This document shows positions 46,351 to 56,800 of a stretch of DNA of 64,000 nt, piece after piece. Location of the stretch: NCBI GenBank assembly GCA_014193115.1, contig BJHQ01000021.1:16368-80367 (forward strand), written 5' to 3'. The notes beneath the pieces are model-generated. The model searched no databases. It saw only the letters and a program-made list of their open reading frames with translations, and had not been told where the DNA came from. The number at the start of each line of letters is the position of its first letter. Positions within the stretch are counted from its first letter, which is position 1. This DNA is from Planctomycetota bacterium (GTDB lineage Bacteria; Planctomycetota; UBA11346). Position numbers and translations under genes: made by a program.

Positions 46351-47301
46351 TCAGATCGTCGTCCAGGTGAAGCGGATGACGTGCTCGCGCCACGCGCCAG
46401 CCGGGATCAGACATTCCACCGGGCGGTCGAGCAGGTAGCGGCTGCGGCCCGGTGCAGGGCGGTCGCTGGGGAACGGTTTGGTCGCCATCTCCATGCCCCG
46501 GGTCCGTCCCAGCAGTTTCCACGGCGCGTGGGAGCGGTGGCGGTGCTGGGTCCACAAGGTCAACCACGGGAAATCATCACGATTCCATACCGCCCGCAGG
46601 CGCCGGCCAAGCTTCCGGTTGTCGGCCTGCCACCACGGTTCGGTGACCCGTGCGGCCAGCACCGACCCGGCGGGCGGATCGTTCACCCCGGGAACGCGCA
46701 GGGCCTGCACCGGATCGTGGTCACGCAGCGGCAGCCCCTCGCCAGCGGATTCGAGGACGCGATCGATCCCGGCGGTGATCTCGACGCCATCCAGGAACGG
46801 ATCGCCCAAGGTGGTATGCTCGCACCATTCCACCGCCCGGGGTCCGTCGTGGTCGTGGCAGGCGGCGGTGGCCAGCACCAAAGCGTCGCCAGCCAGCGTC
46901 ACTCGGCGGCGGACGCGCAGCCGGGCCTCGGGCAGGTCGGTGGTGAACTCGGCGGTTTCGCCATGGGCCACAACTCGCCACGGCACCACACCGGCCTCGC
47001 CATGGAGCGGTCGGCGCTCACCGGGCCAAGGCATGCCGAAGCGGTCGAGGCACAGGTTGCTGCCGACGATGTTGGCGAGCAGCGGTGCTTCCGGCCAGTC
47101 ACCATACGGGCCATCGGGACGGCCCACGACCGTGGCCGGATCGGCCCAGGGCCAAGGCGGCTGCCACAGCGGATTGACCTCGTCGCCGCGTTGACGCAGG
47201 CAGGCGAGGTTGGCGCCGGTGACCGTGATCACCGCCTCAAGCTGGTCGCCTTGGACCAGCCAGGCCGGTGCGTTCCGCCACACGATCGAGGAAATCTGCA
47301 T
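46351..47301 (-). CDS. Galactose mutarotase-like / aldose 1-epimerase-related protein
   Basis: A 316-residue protein with the beta-sandwich signature of mutarotase-like domains: VEWCEHTTLGDPFLDG resembles the conserved eHttlG.pfL stretch of the DUF4432/aldose 1-epimerase-related group. The start of the protein (LEAVITVTGANLACL) and the end (WREHVIRFTW) also fit that fold. The substrate is not evident. The gene lies 43 bases after coaX on the same strand and may be cotranscribed with dut and coaX. Confidence 0.6.
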   Translation of the reverse strand: MQISSIVWRNAPAWLVQGDQLEAVITVTGANLACLRQRGDEVNPLWQPPWPWADPATVVGRPDGPYGDWPEAPLLANIVGSNLCLDRFGMPWPGERRPLHGEAGVVPWRVVAHGETAEFTTDLPEARLRVRRRVTLAGDALVLATAACHDHDGPRAVEWCEHTTLGDPFLDGVEITAGIDRVLESAGEGLPLRDHDPVQALRVPGVNDPPAGSVLAARVTEPWWQADNRKLGRRLRAVWNRDDFPWLTLWTQHRHRSHAPWKLLGRTRGMEMATKPFPSDRPAPGRSRYLLDRPVECLIPAGAWREHVIRFTWTTI

Positions 47302-47344
47302 GATGTTTCCTTACGGTCCGCGAGGTGAGGGCTGGCGAGCCAGC

Positions 47345-48088
47345 TCAGCCGGCGAGCAGGGCGACGCCCTCGACCACCAGGTGTTCGAACACCTGATCGG
47401 GATTGATGACGTTGGACTGGATCAGCAGATCGCAGTTGCCGCCGGTGGCGACCACCGACTTGATGCCGGTCTCGCGCTCGAGCTTGACCAGACAGGCGGC
47501 GACCATCGGGCCGTAACCGATGCCCATGGCCGCACCGATAGCGCCCACCGTGCTGTGCTGCAAAGCGTTGGATTCCGGGCCGTGGGGATCGACCGCGGGC
47601 AAGGCCGGCGCCAGGGTCGCCAGGCCGGCGATGGCGGTGCGGGCACCGGGCAGGATCAACCCACCGAGGAAGCCCACGCCCCCCGGAGGCGCCGAAGTGT
47701 CAGCGCAATGCCAGGCGGTGATCGTCGTCGCAGTGCCGGCATCGATGATGATCTGGGGCTGGCGGCGGCGCAGGCAGGCAGCCAGGCCGGCGACCACCCG
47801 GTCGAGGCCGATGCCGGGGTATTGGCCAAGATCGGGAACGGTGATGTCGGTGCCGAGCAGCCAGCGCCGGCGGCCTTTGCCGACCTGCTTCCACCACTTG
47901 CGGAAGATCTCGCTGTTCGCCTTGGAGCCGGGCAGAGCGACGCAGCTGGTGATGGCATCGTCGTGGACCGCGAAAAACGCGGACAGTTTTGCCGGATCCG
48001 GCGGCAGCCTGGCAAACGCCTCGATCCGGTTGGAGTCGGCCACCGCCAGCTTGACGTTGGTGTTGCCGCAGTCGGCGATGAGTCTCAT
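47345..48088 (-). CDS. coaX: Type III pantothenate kinase
   Basis: A 247-residue CoaX. The N-terminal ASKHA phosphate motif is DCGNTNVKLAV, followed by PGIGLDRVVAGL and the second phosphate motif IIIDAGTATTITAW, then GFLGGLILPGARTA. It phosphorylates pantothenate in the first step of coenzyme A synthesis. ATG 48088 overlaps the dut stop by four bases, so the two are coupled. Confidence 0.93.
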   Translation of the reverse strand: MRLIADCGNTNVKLAVADSNRIEAFARLPPDPAKLSAFFAVHDDAITSCVALPGSKANSEIFRKWWKQVGKGRRRWLLGTDITVPDLGQYPGIGLDRVVAGLAACLRRRQPQIIIDAGTATTITAWHCADTSAPPGGVGFLGGLILPGARTAIAGLATLAPALPAVDPHGPESNALQHSTVGAIGAAMGIGYGPMVAACLVKLERETGIKSVVATGGNCDLLIQSNVINPDQVFEHLVVEGVALLAG

Positions 48089-48540
48089 GAGGGGGCTCCG
48101 GTGCCGGTGGATCCGAAACCGCCGGCGCTGCGGGCGGTGCTGTCGAGGCTGGCGACCGGTTTCCACTCCGCCTTCTCATAGCGGGCGATGACCATCTGGG
48201 CGATGCGCATGCCCCTGACCACGATCATCGGCTCCTGGCCGAGGTTGATCAGGATCACCTGGATTTCACCGCGATAATCGCTGTCGATGGTGCCTGGGCT
48301 GTTGAGTACGGTCAGGCCGTGCTTGAGCGCCAGACCGGAACGCGGCCGGATCTGGGCTTCGTAACCGCCGGGCAGGGCCAGGGCCAGGCCGGTCGGGATC
48401 AGCACCCGCCGGCCGGGGAGGACCTCCACCGGTTCGCTGACCGCCGCCTGCAAGTCCAGGCCGGCGGATCCCGCCGTGGCATAGCGCGGAGCTTCCAGAC
48501 CTTGGGCATGGGACAGGAGGGCGATGGGGATCTGCACCAT
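48085..48540 (-). CDS. dut: Deoxyuridine 5'-triphosphate nucleotidohydrolase
   Basis: A 151-residue trimeric dUTPase with all five motifs: AGSAGLDLQA, RPRSGLALKHG, LNSPGTIDSDYRGEI, MRIAQMVIA and the C-terminal glycine-rich ARSAGGFGSTG. It converts dUTP to dUMP. It overlaps coaX by four bases and is divergent from the kinase gene across 166 bases. Confidence 0.95.
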   Translation of the reverse strand: MVQIPIALLSHAQGLEAPRYATAGSAGLDLQAAVSEPVEVLPGRRVLIPTGLALALPGGYEAQIRPRSGLALKHGLTVLNSPGTIDSDYRGEIQVILINLGQEPMIVVRGMRIAQMVIARYEKAEWKPVASLDSTARSAGGFGSTGTGAPS

Positions 48541-48706
48541 GCCTTGGATGGTGCGATGGGCCGGTCGGTCTCAACCCCCGGCGACCGGAGCTGCTGAAGA
48601 CCCCTTTCCGTCGGGCCGACCCGACCTGGACACAGCGTCGCAGTGCAGCAGCAACGGCCCTGGACCACGGTAAATCGCTGATAGCTTCTCGACCAGGAAC
48701 CCCGTC

Positions 48707-49585
48707 ATGCCGCAAACGCCCGCTGGCGACAAAGCCGACCTGATGCCCCGCGGCACCCAGGTTGATGGTTTCGTCATCGAAGCCCCCCTCGGGGCCGGCG
48801 CGATGGGCCAGGTGTACCGCGCCCACGACCGCCTGACCGGGAAACGGGTCGCGATCAAATTCGTCCAGATCAAATTGAAAAACGACTGGCGATTCCGCGA
48901 CGGGTTGCTTCAGGAGATCGCCCTGACCGCGGCGATGGAGCATCCCAACATCGCGACCTATGCCGGCCACGGCACCTGGCGGGACATGCCGTATATGGCC
49001 CTGGAACATGTCCCTGGCCCCAGCCTGGCCGAAGTGATCGAGAAGCATCCGCTCACCGAACGCCAATGCCTGCGTTTCATCATCCAGGCGGCGGAGGGCC
49101 TCGACCATGCCTTTGAGCGCTGCCAGCTGATCCATCGCGACATCAAGCCGGGCAACCTGCTGATCGATTTCCGCGGCCACCCGATCCCGACTCCGGATGC
49201 CGTGCTCAAGATCATCGATTTCGGCTTGGCCAAGGCGAAATCCATGGTCGACATCGATGAATTTTCGATGGAGCAGGACCTGACCGGAGTCGGTGCGACG
49301 ATCGGCGGCGCGGTCGGCCTGGGCACCCCCTATTACCTGAGCCCGGAACAAGCCGCCGGCAGCGAAGTCGATTTCCGCTCGGATCTCTACTCTCTTGGAG
49401 CGACGCTGTTCCATCTGCTCACCCGGCGGGTGCCGTTTCCGGCCGCGAACGCCAACATGGCGATGATCGCTCACCTCAACGAACCGGTCCCTGATCCGGT
49501 GACGATCAATGGCGCGCTTCATCCTGCCACCTGCGCGCTGTCCATGCGCTGCTTGTGGCCAAGGAGCCCCGCCAACGGTTCCTGA
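48707..49585 (+). CDS. Serine/threonine protein kinase, frameshifted near the C-terminus
   Basis: A Hanks-type kinase of 292 residues as read. Glycine loop LGAGAMGQVYRAH, lysine K51 (VAIKF), catalytic HRDIKPGNLL (H143), DFGLAK (D171) and SPEQAAG are all intact, with a longer than usual activation segment. Near 49540 the frame drifts into SMRCLWPRSPANGS and stops at 49585. The minus-one frame from 49540 continues the family sequence as VHALLVAKEPRQRFLSYQQF and stays open to 49791, so one base appears to be missing. The kinase core is complete; the last helices of the C-lobe and a basic tail are lost unless the shift is a sequencing error or is corrected. Confidence 0.85.
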   Translation: MPQTPAGDKADLMPRGTQVDGFVIEAPLGAGAMGQVYRAHDRLTGKRVAIKFVQIKLKNDWRFRDGLLQEIALTAAMEHPNIATYAGHGTWRDMPYMALEHVPGPSLAEVIEKHPLTERQCLRFIIQAAEGLDHAFERCQLIHRDIKPGNLLIDFRGHPIPTPDAVLKIIDFGLAKAKSMVDIDEFSMEQDLTGVGATIGGAVGLGTPYYLSPEQAAGSEVDFRSDLYSLGATLFHLLTRRVPFPAANANMAMIAHLNEPVPDPVTINGALHPATCALSMRCLWPRSPANGS

Positions 49586-49791
49586 GCTACCAGCAATTCA
49601 TCGCCCTGGCCAAGGGCGCGATGCACGGCGTACGCAACAAGAACCGCCAAGATGGCCGGATTTCCATCTCTGACTCGCTGTGCCGCCCGTCCATCGCATC
49701 AGCCGATGAACCACCGCGCAAGATTTCCGGCGCCGAGGCCCTGCGCGAGGCCTCCACCCGGATCCAGCGCCGTTCCGGCGAAGCCGGATGA
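49540..49791 (+). pseudogene. Out-of-frame 3' end of the Ser/Thr kinase
   Basis: In the minus-one frame this stretch encodes VHALLVAKEPRQRFLSYQQF and about 60 more residues rich in R and S. KEPRQRF with the following helix is the normal end of a kinase C-lobe (K-x-P-xx-RF). It has no start of its own that makes sense, so I treat it as the displaced tail of the kinase gene. Confidence 0.7.
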
Positions 49792-49929
49792 ACTGGATGG
49801 ACTAGGAAAACCAACCGCAGACCACGTCGACCGGCGTGGCGGCAGGTCAGCGCCCGGCACGCATGCGATGGCCTGCCCAGCCCATCGCCGGCTTGCCATC
49901 CCGCCGCCAGCGCGAACGTCGACCCACGC

Positions 49930-52900
49930 ATGCGCCTGAAATCATTGTCGGTGGTCGGGTTCAAGTCCTTCGCCGACCGTATGGATTTCGATTTCGGCGA
50001 GGGCATCACCGCGGTCATCGGCCCCAACGGCTGCGGCAAGTCGAATGTCGTCGACGCGATCAAATGGGTGGTCGGCGAGCAATCCGCCAAGGCCCTGCGC
50101 GGCGGCGAGATGATCGACGTGATCTTCAATGGCTGCGCCTCGCGCCGGGCGATGGCGATGGCCGAGGTCACTCTGACCCTCGACGAGGTCCGCGGCCAGA
50201 TCGAGCTCGATGGCGCTGAAGAAGTCGCCATCACCCGCCGCCTGTTCCGCGACGGTTCCAGCGGCTATTACCTGAACGGCCGGGCCTGCCGCCTGCGCGA
50301 TCTGCGCGAGCTGTTCATGGGCACCGGCATCGGCACCAGCGCCTATGCGGTGATCGAGCAGGGCCGCGTGGGATTCATCCTCGAATCGAACACCAAGGAC
50401 CGCCGGCTGATCCTGGAGGAAGCCGCAGGGATCTCGAAGTACAAATCGCGGCGCAAGATCGCGGCGCGCAAGCTGGAACGGGTGGATCTGGACCTGCAAC
50501 GCATCAGCGAGGTCCTGGCCGAGGTCCGCCGCCGGGCGAAACAGGTGCAGAAGCAGGCCGCCGCCGCCCTGCGCTGGAAAGAGCTGAGCGATCAGGTCAA
50601 AGCCCTGCGCATGGTCTCGGCCCTCGAGGAGCACGGCCGGCTGACCGGCGAACGCGCCGGCCTGGTCCTGGCCTGCGAGACCCTGACCGATCGCGCCGCC
50701 GCCGCCGCCACCCGCTCCGGCGAGCACGAGGCCGCCGCCATCGCCATCGCCACCGAACTGGTCGCCATCGATCAATCACTGCGCGACGAGGACGAGCGCC
50801 GCGCCGCCGCCGTCACCCGCCGCGACATCGCCCAGGCCCGCGGCCGCGATGCCCGTTCGCGGCTGATCGAACTCGACGACCAGGAAGAGGAAGACCGCGG
50901 CGCCCTGGCCACCTGGGAGACCAAGATCGCGGCCCTCACCGGCCAGCATCGCCAGGCCGAAGCCGCGGTGGCGATGGCCACCCAGGCCGCCGACCTCGAT
51001 GGCGACGAACGGATGCGCTCGGCCCGGGCGGCCCTCGACGGCCATCTCGCCACCTGCGACGGGCTCATCCGCCGCGTCGAAGAGCTGAAATCCCAGCAGG
51101 TTTCCCTGCTCCGCGAACGGTCGCGGATCGAAACCGAGCAGGGCCGGCTGGCCGGCAGCCTGGCCGCGGTGGCCGAGCGCCAGAGACGGCTCGAAGGCCA
51201 GAGCGGTGGCCAGACCGAGGCCCTGGCCCGGCTGCGCGCCGCCGAAGCCCAGGCCCAGGCGGTGGTGGCCGAGCGCCTGCAAGCGGCGGTGGCCGCCCAC
51301 CAGCGCTATGACGAGCTGATCGCCCAGCGCGAACGGCTGCTCGGCGAAGGCAACCGCCTCGACCAGGCCCTGGCCGAGCTGCGCCACCAGCGCACCCGGG
51401 CCGACACGACCCTGCGCCTGCTCAGCGAACAAGAGGCGCGCAACGAAGGCGTCAACCGCGGCGTGAAGGATGTCCTGACCCAGATGGACCGCCTGCCTGG
51501 CATCGTCGGGCTGGTCGCCGATCTGATCCGGATCGACGACGCCCACGTCACCGCGATCGAGACCGCTCTCGGCCAGCAGGCCCAGAACGTCGTCACCACC
51601 ACCCAGTCGGCGGCCAAGGAGGCCGTGGAGTTCCTCAAGCGCGAGAAGCGCGGCCGGGCGACCTTTCTGCCGCTCGACGATGTCGATGGCGGCGAGCGGG
51701 TGCCGCGCGAACTGCTCCGCGAACCCGGCGTGGTCGACATCGCCTCGCGGCTGGTCGGCTATGCCGATGAGCACCGCAACGTCATCGAGTTCTGCCTGGG
51801 CAATGTGCTGATCGTCGAGACCCTCGACCATGCTTTGGCGATCCGCCGCCGGCATCGCACCACGACTCGGATCGTGACCCTCGATGGCGAGGTCGTGGCC
51901 GCCGGCGGCGCCATCACCGGCGGCCGCATGGCCGGCCACGAAGGCGGCGGCGTGGTCAGCCGCAAGCACGAGATCGCCAAATTGGTCGACCAGGCGCGAT
52001 CCCTCGAAGCCGAGGAACGACTCGCCGCCCAGACCAGGGACCGGGTGCGGGCCGAAGCCGCCCAGGCCAGCCAGGCGGTCGAGTCCCAGCGCCAGGCGAT
52101 CCGCGCCTCGGACCTGTCCGCCAGCGAGGCCCGCACCGCGCTGATGGCCTGCGAGCGCGACCGCCAGCACGCCGATGAGGCGTCGAGCGGCGTCGGCAGC
52201 GAACTCGCCGAGATCGCTGCCGCCCAGGCCAAGATCGCCAGCGAATCCAGGGATTTGTCGGCCCATACTGCGACCATCGCTGAGCAGGAGCTTGTCCTGG
52301 CCGGCGCGGTGGACGCCGCCCAAGGCGAACTGGCACTGGTCGGCGCCGCCCGGGACCGCGCTCAGGAGACCGTGAACAACCTGCGGGTCGATCTCGCCAC
52401 CGGCCAGGAACGACTGGAATCGGCGCGGACCAACCTGGCCCATCTGGTCCGGGCGATCCAGGAACTGGAGGACGGCCGCGACGCCGCGAACCGCCGGCTG
52501 GCCACCATCGATCAGCGCCGCACCGAGCTGCACGCCGCGATCGACGCCAGCGCCGCGGAGCACGCCGCCGCCGCCACCGACGCCGCCCAACTCGCCGCCG
52601 CCATGACCGAGCGGGTGAATAAGCGCGATCAGCTCCGCGACCGCGGTGAAGACCACCGCATCCAGGCCCGCGAGGCCGCTGCCGAGCAGCGCGCCGCCGA
52701 ACAGGAACGCCAGCAGCTCGAATTGAAGCAAAACGAAGCGAAAGTCCGCCTCGAGGCGCTGACCCAGCGGGTGCTCGACGATTACCAGGTCGACTTGGCC
52801 GAGGCGTTCTCCAACTGGCAGCGTCCGGCGGATCTCGACACCGCGGCGGTGAAATCCGAGCTGGCCAAAGCCGAAAAAGAGCTGCATGGCCTGGGCCCGG

Positions 52901-53637
52901 TGAACCTGGCCGCGATCGACGAGCTTGAGGAAGCGACCTCGCGGGCGGATTTCCTGCAACGCCAGTTCGATGATCTCGATCAGGCCAAGACCAAGCTGAT
53001 GGAGATCATCGGCCATATCGACGACGTGTCGCGGAAATTGTTCGAGGCGACCTATGACCGGGTGCGCGAGAACTTCCGCGGCTTGTTCCGCAAATTGTTC
53101 GGCGGCGGCAGTGCCGACCTGCGGCTGGAGCGCTTCGAAGACGTGACCGTCCAGGACGAGGCTCCGCCTGGCGAACCCCAACCGCCACCGCGGATCGAGC
53201 GCCGCGAGGTGGACGTGCTCGAAGCCGGCCTGGAGATCGTCGCCCAGCCGCCGGGCAAGAATCCCAAGATCATCACGCAGTTGTCAGGTGGAGAAAAAGC
53301 CCTGACGGCGATCAGCCTGCTGTTCGCCGTGTATCAGGCAAAACCCAGCCCGTTCTGCATCCTTGACGAGGTCGATGCGCCGCTCGACGACGCCAATGTC
53401 GATGTCTACAACAGCATGATCCGCGAGTTCACGCGCAGTTCAGGCAACCCGGCCGGCAGCCAGTTCATCGTCATCACCCACAAGAAACGCACGATGCAGC
53501 GCAGCGACTGCATTTATGGCATCACCCAGAACGAACCCGGCGTCAGCACGAAGATCAGCGTGCGCATGGAAGACGTCGAACGGATCGGCGAAACCCTGTC
53601 GACCACCGTGCGCGGAGCTGGACCGTACGCAGGCTGA
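49930..53637 (+). CDS. smc: Chromosome segregation protein SMC
   Basis: A 1235-residue SMC with the full architecture: N-terminal Walker A GPNGCGKSN at 31-39, a long alanine/arginine-rich coiled coil, a hinge near residues 510-660 (MDRLPGIVGLVADLI to GGAITGGRMAG), a second coiled coil, and a C-terminal head with signature LSGGEKALTAISLLFA from 1118 and Walker B FCILDEVDAPLDD. It organises and segregates the chromosome together with ScpA and ScpB, which are not encoded here. Confidence 0.96.
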   Translation: MRLKSLSVVGFKSFADRMDFDFGEGITAVIGPNGCGKSNVVDAIKWVVGEQSAKALRGGEMIDVIFNGCASRRAMAMAEVTLTLDEVRGQIELDGAEEVAITRRLFRDGSSGYYLNGRACRLRDLRELFMGTGIGTSAYAVIEQGRVGFILESNTKDRRLILEEAAGISKYKSRRKIAARKLERVDLDLQRISEVLAEVRRRAKQVQKQAAAALRWKELSDQVKALRMVSALEEHGRLTGERAGLVLACETLTDRAAAAATRSGEHEAAAIAIATELVAIDQSLRDEDERRAAAVTRRDIAQARGRDARSRLIELDDQEEEDRGALATWETKIAALTGQHRQAEAAVAMATQAADLDGDERMRSARAALDGHLATCDGLIRRVEELKSQQVSLLRERSRIETEQGRLAGSLAAVAERQRRLEGQSGGQTEALARLRAAEAQAQAVVAERLQAAVAAHQRYDELIAQRERLLGEGNRLDQALAELRHQRTRADTTLRLLSEQEARNEGVNRGVKDVLTQMDRLPGIVGLVADLIRIDDAHVTAIETALGQQAQNVVTTTQSAAKEAVEFLKREKRGRATFLPLDDVDGGERVPRELLREPGVVDIASRLVGYADEHRNVIEFCLGNVLIVETLDHALAIRRRHRTTTRIVTLDGEVVAAGGAITGGRMAGHEGGGVVSRKHEIAKLVDQARSLEAEERLAAQTRDRVRAEAAQASQAVESQRQAIRASDLSASEARTALMACERDRQHADEASSGVGSELAEIAAAQAKIASESRDLSAHTATIAEQELVLAGAVDAAQGELALVGAARDRAQETVNNLRVDLATGQERLESARTNLAHLVRAIQELEDGRDAANRRLATIDQRRTELHAAIDASAAEHAAAATDAAQLAAAMTERVNKRDQLRDRGEDHRIQAREAAAEQRAAEQERQQLELKQNEAKVRLEALTQRVLDDYQVDLAEAFSNWQRPADLDTAAVKSELAKAEKELHGLGPVNLAAIDELEEATSRADFLQRQFDDLDQAKTKLMEIIGHIDDVSRKLFEATYDRVRENFRGLFRKLFGGGSADLRLERFEDVTVQDEAPPGEPQPPPRIERREVDVLEAGLEIVAQPPGKNPKIITQLSGGEKALTAISLLFAVYQAKPSPFCILDEVDAPLDDANVDVYNSMIREFTRSSGNPAGSQFIVITHKKRTMQRSDCIYGITQNEPGVSTKISVRMEDVERIGETLSTTVRGAGPYAG

Positions 53638-53806
53638 TCGGGGGATCCGGGGAGAGCGCTTCGGGGTAGGACGGCTGTGCCGTCAGGACGCCAAACGGAA
53701 TGAGCGTGGACGAGTTGGGTGAGGCCAAACCTGCGCGTGTGTGATACGTAGACGGCCATGGCCAGGACAGGAAGAATGGATAGCCTTCCTACTGGGAATC
53801 CTCCGC

Positions 53807-56800
53807 ATGCGTCCGTCCCATCAGTCCATTCCCGCACTTTCATCCTTGGCCGCGCTGGCGGCGATCAGTATGTCGCTGCATGGGGCTGACGTGCCCAACG
53901 TCACCCAAGTGCCAGGCACCCTGCTCAACGGCCCGATCGCGCCGCAGCAGGGCCGGACCGCGATCATCGCCTGGCACGGCGGACGGATCATCACCGTGCC
54001 CGAAGCGCCGGGCAGCCAGAGCGGCGCCGATCTGCGGGTACGGGTGACCAACATCAGCGACCCCGCCCATCCGGTCATCGAAGTGAAGCCGTACAGCGCC
54101 GGCGGGCTCAATGCCCACGGTTATTTCCACTATGGGCCGTTCTTGTGGTTCGGCGGCCACGAGACCGTGCCGGGCAATGGCCAGTGGCGCGATGGGTTGC
54201 GCACCACCGCACCGGGGGTGCTGGTCGAGGATACCCTCGAAGGCGGCATGGGCATGCCCATGGGTTCGTGGAACCGGGCAGCCGCCCAGTCGCCCTGGGG
54301 CGCGGAGATGTGGTGGTCGTATGGCGCGGTCTCCGGCAATGCCTTCCTCGGTGTGCGCCGATCCCTGGCCGAGAACATGTACAATCCCGCCACCAACTCC
54401 TGGACCGGACCGGCGGTGAAGGCGACCTGGGACCACCTCGGCCAGACCGGTGTGATCGGCCAGCCGTTCATCATCGGCAACATCCTGATCTACGCCTCGG
54501 AACAGACCGGCACCGGGGTCGCGACCTATGACATCAGCGATCCGGCCCACCCGGTGCTGCTCGATGTGCTGAAGGAAGGAAACCCCGGCGGCTACTGGCC
54601 AGAGGTTTATGGCCATTACATCTTCTTTCCGCGCCGTGACGGCGAAGGCGGGGCAGGCAGCAGCGCCGGCTTCATGGTGGTCGATTTCGAGGACCCCACC
54701 GATCTGCGGGTGGTGGCCAATCGCAACCTGCCGGGGTCGAACCAATATGTGACCTTCCAGGACGAGTTCGCGTTCATGAACAGGTACAAGATCGACCTGC
54801 GCACTTTCGATACGGTGCTGACCCTGGCCACCAACGACACCACCCTCGATGCCAGCCAGTTCGCTTTGCCGGTCGGCAACCTGGTGGTCACCGGCGGCTA
54901 TGGTTCCCTCGGACCCGGTCTGGCGATCTGGGCGCACCAGGCCGCGCCCGACACCCGCGGGCCGTTCGTCGCCTACCATGTGCCCAAGGCCGATCAGGCC
55001 AACTATTCCCGGGTCTGCCCGATCACCATCTCGATCCCAGAAACGCTCAAGACTGAGACCATCGTCAATGGCACCACGTTGATCGTGCGTCCGGTCGGCG
55101 GGTCGGCGATCGACTGCTGGCACAGTTTCGGCCAGAACAAGCTGCTGACCGTCACACCCAGAGCGGTGCTGGCGGCCAACACCACGTACGAAGTGGTTTT
55201 TACCTCTGGCATCCAGGACGCGGTCGGCAACGGGATGGAACCGTATTCGTTCCGCTTCTCGACCGGTAGCGGACTGAGCGGCGGCAACCGCCCGCCGGTG
55301 GCGACCGCGATGAGCGCCACACCGGCGCCGGCGACGCCCGGTGCGGTGGTCGCCTTCGCTACCACAGCCAGTGATCCCGATGCCGGAGACACTCTGCAAT
55401 ATCGTTATGATTTCGGCGATGGCAGCGCGCGTACGCCATGGTCGGCCTCCGCCACGGCGAGCCACGTCTTCGCCACCGCCAGGCACTACCGGGTCACCGT
55501 GCAGGTGCGCGATCCGGCCGGATCGCTGGCGTCGTTCTCGCGCGGGGTCACCGTCACCACCGCGCCGACCGGGACCCGCCCGGTCAATAGCAGCGCCATC
55601 GTCGTCGGCGCCAGCGCACGACGGGTGTGGAACGTCAATCCCGATGCCAATACCCTGACCGCCATCGACGCCGACGGGCAGGAAAAAGTGTGGGAGCGCG
55701 TCACCGGCACCGATCCACGCAGCGTCGCCCTGGCCCAGGACGGCAGCCTGTGGGTCGCCTGCCACGATGCCGATCGGATCGAGGTGCTGAGCAGCACCAC
55801 CGGGGCCCTGATCACCTCGGTAGCGACCGGTTACGGCAGCGCCCCGGTGGCGGTCTGCGCCAGCCCCGACGGCGCCACGATGTACGCCACCTGCACCGGC
55901 GACGGCACCCTGCGCCGCTTCGCCGTCACGACCCGGACCCAGAGCGGCAGCCTGGCCCTGGGTCCGACTCCACGGGCCATCGCCATCACCGGCAACGGTG
56001 CCCGAGCCCTGGTCACCCGCTTCTTGTCTGCCGAGCACGATGGCTCGATCTATGATGTGAACCTGAGCGGATCGATGTCGCTGACCCGCACCATCACGCT
56101 GCAGCGGCATATGTACCTTCTCGATGGAAGCGCCAGCGGTCGCGGGGTGCCCAACTACCTCGCCGGCATCGCCATCACCCCGGACCATGCCCGGGCCTGG
56201 GTAGTCTGTAAAAAGGACAACACCGAGCGCGGAACCTTGATGACCAACGGCCTCGCCCTCGGCCAGGACAACACGGTGCGCGCGCAGCTGCTGGTGGTCG
56301 ATCTGACCACCAACGCCGAAGACCGGACCCTGCGCATGGACATCGACAACAGCGAATCGCCAACCGCAGTGGCCTTCAGTCCGCTGGGCGACTACGCCTT
56401 CATCGCCTTGCAGGGCAACAACCAGGTCGGAGTGGTCGATGCGCTCGAATTCATGCGTAACGACAGCGCGAAGGGTTTGATGAGGCGCCTCGGATCCGGC
56501 CTGGCGCCGCAGGGTCTGGCCATCGACAGCAGCACCAACCGCTTGTTCACCCACGGGTTCACCGGCCGCAACGTCACCATCCATGCCCTGTCGTCCCTAT
56601 TCAGCGCCGGCAACGTCAATCTGCCGTCCACCACCGTCGCCACTGTCAGCAATGAGCTGCTCACCGCCCAGGTCCTGCGCGGCAAGCAGATTTTCTACAA
56701 TGCCGGCGATCGGCGGATGAGCGCCGAAGGCTACATCTCCTGCGCCACCTGCCACGTCGACGGAAGCCATGACGCACGGACCTGGGACTTCACCCAGCGC

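Noticed and set aside
50776..53181. About 800-codon minus-strand frame opposite smc
   Set aside because: It mirrors the alanine-rich coiled-coil codons of smc and has no domain or start signal.
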